The position numbers were made by a program, and so were the translations under genes. The notes below the pieces were generated by a model. That model did no database searches. It saw only the letters and a program-made list of their open reading frames with translations, and was not told the origin of the DNA. From positions 1 through 28,750 of the forward strand of contig CAYUAI010000052.1 in assembly GCA_964442745.1 (NCBI GenBank): DNA of 28,750 nucleotides. Direction: 5' to 3'. Of this stretch, positions 22,545 through 28,750 are shown one piece after another (the first letter of the stretch is position 1; each line of letters starts with the position of its first letter). The DNA is from CAYUAI01 sp964442745. GTDB taxonomy: Bacteria; Pseudomonadota; Gammaproteobacteria; S012-40.

Positions 22545-25500
22545 ATGGAAATAAGAGAACTTAATCTTGTCGCATTTGGACCTTTCACTGAGCGAACATT
22601 AGTGTTCGGCCAAGAGCCTGGTGGTCTTCATATCGTTTATGGGCCAAATGAAGCGGGAAAGAGTTCAGCGCTTCGTGGGTTAAAAGCATTTCTCTATGGC
22701 ATTGATGCACGAACCACTGACAATTTTCTTCATGCTCATACCAAACTCCGTATCGAAGGATGTTTGCGTGCAGCCAATGGACAAGAACTCATCTTTGCTC
22801 GCCGTAAGGGACAAAAAAATACACTCTTATCCATGGAAAACGAGTCACTAGACGATAAGGTGTTGGCTCCGTTTCTTCAGGGCGTAACACAATTATTTTT
22901 TGAAATGCTTTTCGGCATTGATCACCATACGCTGGTTCAGGGTGGCCAGGAGATTTTGGAGCAAAAAGGCGAAGTTGGACAAGCGCTCTTTTCTGCATCT
23001 CTCGGTAGCCACGCATTACATGCGGTGCTTGATCGACTTGGCGAAGAAGCGGACGGACTTTTTAAGCCAAGAGGTTCAACGCCAACGATCAATGTGGCCT
23101 TAAAAGCTTATACGGACTTAAACAAAGAGATCAGGGGGAAGTCACTCTCATCCCGAGAATGGGATGACCATTGTCGATCACTGGCTCTGACCACTAAAGA
23201 GTTAGAAAAAATTCAATCCGAACTCGCTAACAAACGAGCTGAAGTTAATCGTTTGAGACGCATTCAGCGTGTTCTTCCAAAATTAGCCCAGCGACATGAG
23301 CTTTTGCAAAAGTTCAAGGCGATGGGTGACGTGATTGTCCTGCCAGATGATTTTTCAACGCGTCACAAAAAAACACTTACCGAACGGGAAACTGCGCTGG
23401 CGATTCTTCAAAAAGCAACCATTCGATTCAAAGAATTTCAAGAACAACTCAAAGGACTTTCTGTACGCCAGGAGATACTAGAACAGAGTGAAACCATTGA
23501 AGATCTCCACGCACGACTGGGGAGTCATCGCAAGGCAATGCAAGACCGGCCGCAACTTGAGACAGAAAATAGGTTACTACTCACCGATGCGGAATCCTTG
23601 CTAAAGGATATGCGTCCAGATATTGCGTTGGTGGATATGGATGTATTGCGCCCAGCATTTGCAAAAAGAGAGCGAATCACAGAACTGGGAAACCAAAATT
23701 CTGTTTTGGTATTGCGAGTAAAACAAGCAAAAAACCGTCTGATTGAAACAGAAAAACGGCTGACAGAAGCCTGTAAAGCGCATCAAAAATTTCCAGTGAT
23801 TGATGTGAATACTGATGTATCACCTGATGCGCTACGCAGAACCATTACCACAGCAAGAAAGCTCGGGGACCTGGATAACACAGTCCAATCGGGTTGTCGT
23901 GATTTTTCCGCATTACAAGAGCAATGCACTGTCGACTTGGCGAGACTCACGCTTTGGAGCGGTTCACTGGAAAATATTCCAGGTATACCCGTGCCAAATC
24001 AAGAGAGCATCACTCAATTTGAAAAGGCATACGATGAACTCGATAAGCGTATCCAGCGTCTCAGAGAAAAGCAGGAAGAGATGTCAGAGGCTCTGCATAA
24101 GGCATCGCAACGGTTAGATGAAATACAACGTGCCGGTACAGTACCAACCGAAGAAGAATTGATTGGAATCAGAGCTGAGCGCGAACAAGCTTGGCAACTA
24201 TTGCGTCGTCAGTGGCTTGAAGGGGAAGACGTTAATACAGAGGCCGTCGCAATTGATACTCAACGAGCGCTCCCCGATGCATTTGAATACCGGGTAATCG
24301 GTGCGGATGAACTCGCCGATCGTTTACGCCGCGAGGCTGATCACGTCCACACAAAGGCAAGGTTATTAGCTGATCAGAATGCAGCGAAACAACGTGCCAA
24401 AGAAATTGTGCAGCAACTTGAGGGATTTGCTTCAAAGAAAAAACAAATTGATACCGACTGGGAAGCACTGTGGGCTTGTTGTGAGATTCAACCACGTACA
24501 CCACGAGAGATGCGGTTATGGTTATCTGATCTGGAGAAACTGCGTAATCAGATTGCACAGTTGCGCACGCTACAGCAACAGGTTAGCGGTCTTGAGCAGA
24601 CTCGTGACACGCAAATACAACGACTTAAACAACAATTGCAAAGCCTGGGGAACAAGAGTCCTGACAGCAAATCACTTGAAGCCATGCTTCTTGAAAGTGA
24701 GGAAGTCTGGGATGAGATTGATAAGAGAAATCGACAGCAAACCGCATTGGTTGAGGAGATCAAGACACTTGAGCACGAACAGAAATCTGTCCGAGCGGAA
24801 AGTCAATCGGCGAACAGCGAATTTGATGAATGGAAAGCGCAGTGGAAAACGGTGGTAGCGAAGATTGGGTTGAATGGTGATGCATCGCCTTCCGAGGCGG
24901 CATCTGTCATCGACAAACTCAGGGAACTGTTCACAAAACAGAACGAGGCGGAAAAACTACAAATACGTCTTCAGGCGATCGACAAAGATGCCGCATCGTT
25001 CAGTGCACAAGTCGTCGGCGTGGTTACAAAGCTAGCTCCCGAATTTTCAAAGCTGTCAGCGGAAGAGGCCGTAATGCAGCTTAATGCATTGTTATCGGAC
25101 AGCAGAACCAGACAATCTCACCACCAGCAGATTGAGGAGCTGCGACAACAAGCACAGCAAGATGTTCAAGATTCTGAAGCAACAATCCAGACGATGAGCG
25201 CCCGCCTGGAGGCACTGTGTATAGAAGCAAAACGGGATAACCATACAGAATTGGAAGAAGCCGAACGTAGATCAGCTGAATACCTTCGGTTGAAAGCGGA
25301 AATCGGTAATGCGGAACAAGAGCTGCTAGATGCAGGTGAAGGCGTATCCCTCGCGGTACTTGAAATGGAAGCGAAAGATATTGAACTAGATACTTTATCT
25401 GGGCAGATAAATGCACTGACCAACAAAATCGATGAAGAACTAGAGCCGAAAAGAACAGCACTTGCCGAAAACAAAGGCCGAGAGGAAAAGGAAGTCGAAC

Positions 25501-26057
25501 TCATGGATGGCAGTGATCATGCCGCTACGCTTGCGAACCAAGGCCAGTCTGTACTTGCTAGTATCCGATCCAATGCTGAACGATACGTCCGTCTAAAATT
25601 GGCAGCACGGATTCTGCGTGACGAAATCGAACGTTACCGTAAAGAAAATCAAGGCCCCCTGATCAAACGCGCTAGCGAGCATTTTAACTCGCTTACACAA
25701 GGTTCAGTTGAAAGACTAAAAACAGATTTCACCGACAACGATGAGCCGGTGCTGGTCGGTATTCGCTCCAATGGGGATCAAGTTCATGTCGCAGGAATGA
25801 GCTCTGGAACAAGAGATCAACTCTATCTAGCTTTGAGATTGGCGATACTCGAAAAATATATGGAAAGCTCGGAGCCGATGCCGTTTATTGTTGATGATAT
25901 TCTTATTCATTTTGACGATGATCGTTCTAAGGCAACACTCGGCGTTCTCGCAGAATTAGCCAAAAAAACACAAATTATCCTTTTTACGCATCACTCTCGA
26001 TTGGTAGAACAGGCGCGTGATTTAGTTGGTGGTGTCGCGGTGATGCATGAATTGTAA
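22545..26057 (+). CDS. yhaN: YhaN-like SMC/Rad50-type ATPase
   Basis: This 1170-residue protein has the Walker A motif GPNEAGKSS at 33-41 and the YhaN-type region EQKGEVGQALFSASLG near 140-155. Long coiled-coil arms follow through most of the middle. The C-terminal half of the ATPase has the signature SSGTRDQLYLALRLA (from 1086) and Walker B FIVDDILIHFDDD (about 1114-1126), then ILFTHH. I see no CxxC zinc hook, which fits YhaN rather than Rad50/SbcC. It is longer than the Bacillus YhaN of about 960 residues. ATG at 22545 has GAGGA upstream. With YhaO it should form a DNA-processing complex; a role in repair, or in defence, is inference. Confidence 0.93.
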   Translation: MEIRELNLVAFGPFTERTLVFGQEPGGLHIVYGPNEAGKSSALRGLKAFLYGIDARTTDNFLHAHTKLRIEGCLRAANGQELIFARRKGQKNTLLSMENESLDDKVLAPFLQGVTQLFFEMLFGIDHHTLVQGGQEILEQKGEVGQALFSASLGSHALHAVLDRLGEEADGLFKPRGSTPTINVALKAYTDLNKEIRGKSLSSREWDDHCRSLALTTKELEKIQSELANKRAEVNRLRRIQRVLPKLAQRHELLQKFKAMGDVIVLPDDFSTRHKKTLTERETALAILQKATIRFKEFQEQLKGLSVRQEILEQSETIEDLHARLGSHRKAMQDRPQLETENRLLLTDAESLLKDMRPDIALVDMDVLRPAFAKRERITELGNQNSVLVLRVKQAKNRLIETEKRLTEACKAHQKFPVIDVNTDVSPDALRRTITTARKLGDLDNTVQSGCRDFSALQEQCTVDLARLTLWSGSLENIPGIPVPNQESITQFEKAYDELDKRIQRLREKQEEMSEALHKASQRLDEIQRAGTVPTEEELIGIRAEREQAWQLLRRQWLEGEDVNTEAVAIDTQRALPDAFEYRVIGADELADRLRREADHVHTKARLLADQNAAKQRAKEIVQQLEGFASKKKQIDTDWEALWACCEIQPRTPREMRLWLSDLEKLRNQIAQLRTLQQQVSGLEQTRDTQIQRLKQQLQSLGNKSPDSKSLEAMLLESEEVWDEIDKRNRQQTALVEEIKTLEHEQKSVRAESQSANSEFDEWKAQWKTVVAKIGLNGDASPSEAASVIDKLRELFTKQNEAEKLQIRLQAIDKDAASFSAQVVGVVTKLAPEFSKLSAEEAVMQLNALLSDSRTRQSHHQQIEELRQQAQQDVQDSEATIQTMSARLEALCIEAKRDNHTELEEAERRSAEYLRLKAEIGNAEQELLDAGEGVSLAVLEMEAKDIELDTLSGQINALTNKIDEELEPKRTALAENKGREEKEVELMDGSDHAATLANQGQSVLASIRSNAERYVRLKLAARILRDEIERYRKENQGPLIKRASEHFNSLTQGSVERLKTDFTDNDEPVLVGIRSNGDQVHVAGMSSGTRDQLYLALRLAILEKYMESSEPMPFIVDDILIHFDDDRSKATLGVLAELAKKTQIILFTHHSRLVEQARDLVGGVAVMHEL

Positions 26058-26167
26058 CCCATCCTCGGGACTAATCCGGGCAGCAATCCGTCAACGAATC
26101 TGCTCACTCCACTTTTGCTTCGCCCATAATGAGAAAAACAAGAAAAAATCAGCGCTCAGCTCGCCTT

Positions 26168-26428
26168 CTAGGCACTTATTGTGTCCCAAATTTCTAGCCT
26201 TGCTAACAAGCATTCATAGTTATCGATGAATACATGTTCGTTGCTTTCTCGTAAAACCCATATTGTTAACGAAAATGCACGCTGATCGTTTTGACTAGAG
26301 TCATATTCAAGCGGCTCATTACCCATGACATGGATCGCTATTTCAGTATGACGATACTTTTGGATTCTTGCAAAAAGGTGGTTTATACTTTCCAGACCCT
26401 TGGATGCAAGGTTTATTTTTAACACCAT
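26168..26428 (-). CDS. Possible small protein of unknown function
   Basis: This reading frame of about 87 residues has a protein-like composition (SLTIWVLRESNEHVFIDNYE, LLARLEIWDT). It starts at ATG 26428, 15 bases before the divergent start of the secreted protein gene. No ribosome site precedes it. The frame stays open further upstream to 26557, antisense to the secreted protein gene, but that part looks like a shadow. It may be real or chance; I recognise no family. Confidence 0.35.
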   Translation of the reverse strand: MVLKINLASKGLESINHLFARIQKYRHTEIAIHVMGNEPLEYDSSQNDQRAFSLTIWVLRESNEHVFIDNYECLLARLEIWDTISA

Positions 26429-26443
26429 ATTTAAGGAGCAAAA

Positions 26444-27034
26444 ATGATGGTGAAATTTTCTCAACCAATAACTTTTCATAATATTTTTTTGATGATGCTG
26501 CTCACGGTGACATTCGGTGTCAATGCGCATGAGAAACCATCGAATGAATTTATCCATGGTATTACGATTGAGCTACACCATGACCGCTATTATTTCGCCG
26601 GCCCCCCGGATGGAGAAAATGGGGCATCAGACGTCCCTGGGCACAAGTGGCTACGTGTTGGGGAATATCGACTTCTAGGTAAGCACTTTAACACAGGACC
26701 TTTTGGCGCACCTAGCTATTGGTCTAGCGATGCAGGTGACGGCGCTTTGCTCTACGCGATGGAGGCAATTATCGATAAATGGACTGAAGTAAAAGCGTTA
26801 CAGTATTATATGCAAGGGTTTGTTCACTACCATACCCTGGTCAACGTTGAAACCGGTCAACAGCACCCGACAAAAGTCGTGTGGTTTAAGCATGTTGCGG
26901 TAAAAGCTTTCGAGTTTGATGGTGCAGGCCCGCTCGCTTTTTCAGGTATTGACGCCTATACAGTAATGCCAGGCGTTGACTATAAAATGGCTCCGAACTG
27001 GGACATTCCCTACAACCCTAATCCAGCTCAATAA
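26444..27034 (+). CDS. Secreted protein of unknown function
   Basis: This 196-residue protein has a signal peptide (hydrophobic NIFLMMLLTVTFGVNA, cleavage near residue 28-29). The mature domain is rich in Trp, Tyr and His: ITIELHHDRYYFAGPPDG, HKWLRVGEYRLLGKHFNTGP, GFVHYHTLV, TKVVWFKHVAV. Clustered His residues suggest metal binding, but this is inference. It has no Cys, so it has no disulfides. A strong AAGGAG lies seven bases before the first of two tandem ATGs. It stands alone, with no obvious operon partner. Confidence 0.75.
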   Translation: MMVKFSQPITFHNIFLMMLLTVTFGVNAHEKPSNEFIHGITIELHHDRYYFAGPPDGENGASDVPGHKWLRVGEYRLLGKHFNTGPFGAPSYWSSDAGDGALLYAMEAIIDKWTEVKALQYYMQGFVHYHTLVNVETGQQHPTKVVWFKHVAVKAFEFDGAGPLAFSGIDAYTVMPGVDYKMAPNWDIPYNPNPAQ

Positions 27035-27109
27035 GCCGATATCTAAGCGTTATGAATCGCTAAAAATAATTTAGGAATGAGGCTGAAATTAAGCGTCGGA
27101 TTTTTGTGG

Positions 27110-27144
27110 GTAGTTTTCACGACCACGTTGGCCGTGGAAACTAC
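27110..27144. repeat. 12-bp stem-loop in the gap after the secreted protein
   Basis: GTAGTTTTCACG (27110-27121) pairs with CGTGGAAACTAC (27133-27144) with one mismatch over an 11-base loop. It lies between two convergent genes, so it could terminate either or both. It resembles the other GGGAAC/GTGGAA hairpins in this window. Confidence 0.6.
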
Positions 27145-27240
27145 GGACAAAAAGACCATCTTGATAAAAATAAGCCATTACCGAGGCGAATTATTCGTCG
27201 TCATTCGTTTATTCATTACGGATATCCTTTATTGAGTCAA

Positions 27241-27945
27241 TTAGCGTGTCGAGGTGCCAAAAGAATAAGCAAATTGCGTTAAATGATCTTCGTTGAAATC
27301 GCCAATTTTTTGTAGAATGTCGGGGTTATCTTTGCGAAACTGTTTACCTTGCTGTGGTTGAGGGTAATAAATAATCGCGATCTCATCCGGTGTGGTGATC
27401 CCGATCGCTCGGGATACGTGGATCGATGCTTCGGACTTATAGTGATTAGGTCGTTGTGATTTTAGTTGATCAATGCGTGCGAAATCATTATCACGCTGAT
27501 CAGGGTTAAGGTTATTGTAGTAACTCATCTTAAAAATATAACTTCGGTCCTTGCCAACGGGTGCAGGCTCCATGGTTTCCGACAGTGTTAATTCTCCTTC
27601 AAACAACACTAAATGATTCGTCACATTCTTCAGAGGATTGAGTAACGCACGGGTGGTATTGCTTTTCAATAAGACACTATCACACATTAATAACAAAAAA
27701 CGATTGGGCTGATTAATGTCTAATTTACCTTTGGTGTCAGCGATGTTGCCTTCGCGGCGAAGATGACAGTTTTGCTTCATGAGTGTTTGTTCCAATGTTT
27801 GTAAGGCTTGATGATATTTGGAGGTATTATCAATTTGATAAAAACCTAAAATACCGAAATTAGCGCCCAATACGGGAGTGATTGCCCCCATCGCAAGTAA
27901 TGCCAAAATGGCTACGTATTTTCTACCCGTGGTAATCATTTTCAT
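27241..27945 (-). CDS. Exported protein of unknown function
   Basis: This protein of about 235 residues has a signal peptide (MKMITTGRKYVAILALLAMG, cleavage near LGAN). The mature part has GILGFYQIDNTSKYHQALQT, two Cys residues, and mixed polar segments ending FAYSFGTSTR. I recognise no domain. I chose Met at 27945 because AGAAAGG lies about ten bases upstream; Met at 27954 is too close to that site. The longer frame to 28053 would add a region that overlaps the LysR promoter and destroys the signal. The gene is divergent from the LysR regulator, a common layout for a regulator and its target. Confidence 0.65.
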   Translation of the reverse strand: MKMITTGRKYVAILALLAMGAITPVLGANFGILGFYQIDNTSKYHQALQTLEQTLMKQNCHLRREGNIADTKGKLDINQPNRFLLLMCDSVLLKSNTTRALLNPLKNVTNHLVLFEGELTLSETMEPAPVGKDRSYIFKMSYYNNLNPDQRDNDFARIDQLKSQRPNHYKSEASIHVSRAIGITTPDEIAIIYYPQPQQGKQFRKDNPDILQKIGDFNEDHLTQFAYSFGTSTR

Positions 27946-28029
27946 GACCGTCATACCTTTCTCTAAGTGATTGAGCTGGCTATTGTTACACCACTCAAGC
28001 GGCCTGAACATTCCCCAAAAATACAAGGC

Positions 28030-28051
28030 GGCTGTGCTATAATGCACAGCC
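28030..28051 (+). promoter_or_regulatory. Palindromic promoter of the LysR gene
   Basis: GGCTGTGC (28030-28037) and GCACAGCC (28044-28051) are a perfect inverted repeat that brackets TATAAT (28038-28043). The ATG follows at 28052, so a transcript started from this -10 box would be leaderless or nearly so. I see no good -35. The repeat is a natural operator for autorepression by the LysR product. Confidence 0.6.
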
Positions 28052-28750
28052 ATGAAATGGGATGATCTGAAAATACTGGTAGAAGTTAGGCGATTGGGAT
28101 CATTTTCTCAAGCGGCAAGAGAATTAGGTATCAATCATTCTTCCGTATCGCGCCGCATGCGTGATTTGGAAATGCGAGCGGGTGTCCATTTATTTGAGCG
28201 ATTATCGAATGGTCTCGCATTAACCGCAGCGGGGGAGGAATTGTATACTGCGGCCGCTAGAATGGCGGAAGAAGCCGAGACGGTGGAGCATCACATTTTC
28301 GGCAAAGATACGCAATTGCGAGGTTTGATTCGTTTTGCCACGGTGGATGCAACAGCTTGTAACATCATGCCGTGTTTGCAAAAATTTTTAGCACATTACC
28401 CAAAAATTGAATTAGAACTCATACTAAGCGAACATCTTTCAAACTTGTCCCGTCGCGAGGCAGATGTGGTATTACGCGCCACCAATAACCCACCCGAAAC
28501 TTATGTGGGTCGTTGTGTCGCAAAACATGCGTTTGCAATATTTGCAACACATGAGCTGATCGCTCGCTATGACCTTGATACACCGCTAGAGGCGTACCCA
28601 TGGGTCGGCTGGGAAAATGGTTTTTTTGATGCTTGGATGGAAAAACATATGCCGACAGCCAAAGTCGTGTGCCGAGCTAATACCGCCTTAGGTATGATCG
28701 AAGCGGTGCGAGCCGGTATCGGCATTGCTCATCTGGCTTGTTTTGGTGTT
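28052..28750 (+). CDS. LysR-family transcriptional regulator, cut by the window end
   Basis: The first 233 residues are seen; the family is usually about 300. The N-terminal helix-turn-helix reads LGSFSQAARELGINHSSVSR (about 16-35), followed by RAGVHLFERLSNGLALTAAG. The effector domain begins near residue 88 (GLIRFATVDA). It starts at ATG 28052 with no ribosome site, immediately after a palindromic TATAAT promoter. It is divergent from the exported protein at 27241-27945, which may be its target. The inducer cannot be told from the sequence. Confidence 0.93.
   Translation, partial: MKWDDLKILVEVRRLGSFSQAARELGINHSSVSRRMRDLEMRAGVHLFERLSNGLALTAAGEELYTAAARMAEEAETVEHHIFGKDTQLRGLIRFATVDATACNIMPCLQKFLAHYPKIELELILSEHLSNLSRREADVVLRATNNPPETYVGRCVAKHAFAIFATHELIARYDLDTPLEAYPWVGWENGFFDAWMEKHMPTAKVVCRANTALGMIEAVRAGIGIAHLACFGV

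Noticed and set aside
27946..28053. Upstream extension of the exported protein gene
   Set aside because: It would begin inside the LysR promoter palindrome and bury the signal peptide 36 residues in.

Overview
The window looks like chromosomal DNA of a gammaproteobacterium of moderate to low GC. The best clues are the ybeD-lipB-lipA order, a SlyX protein, a ChaN-type haem-binding protein and a DUF4266/DUF3570 pair. I cannot name a species. I see no tRNA, rRNA, complete insertion sequence or intact CRISPR array.

Layout. 1-3.6 kb is AT-rich accessory DNA: a decayed IS3-family transposase, a small hydrophilic gene, and a membrane-anchored protein whose cytoplasmic GAF-like domain has been duplicated in tandem. 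3.7-5.1 kb is a two-gene unit ending in a membrane PilZ (c-di-GMP receptor) protein. 5.1-6.2 kb is gene-poor, with an inverted-repeat element and a lone CRISPR-repeat-like sequence. 6.2-8.4 kb has an exported OB-fold protein, slyX, and the DUF4266 lipoprotein/DUF3570 outer-membrane barrel pair. 8.6-12.8 kb, all on the minus strand, runs ybeD, lipB, lipA (lipoate synthesis), a ChaN-PDZ protein and a YcgR-like PilZ protein. 13.0-15.7 kb, on the plus strand, has a soluble PAS histidine kinase, a FixJ-type response regulator and a stand-alone PilZ protein. 15.8-20.5 kb, on the minus strand, has a nitrilase-superfamily amidase, a large lipoprotein with four CxxCH haem sites, and a membrane class III nucleotide cyclase. 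21.3-26.1 kb is a yhaO-yhaN operon (Mre11/Rad50-like nuclease and SMC-like ATPase). 26.2-28.75 kb has two secreted proteins of unknown function and a LysR regulator cut by the window edge.

Themes. Second-messenger signalling recurs: three c-di-GMP-type PilZ proteins and one cyclase, with no GGDEF or EAL enzyme in view. Intergenic DNA carries several stem-loop and dispersed-repeat elements that appear to belong to genome-wide families. The strongest oddities are the 813-bp in-frame duplication with a perfectly identical 605-bp core, and the LysR promoter whose TATAAT box lies inside a perfect palindrome only 8 bases from the start codon. I did not find a convincing new multi-gene system. The closest candidates are the tandem GAF-like membrane protein beside the dead transposase and the tetrahaem poly-Asp lipoprotein.
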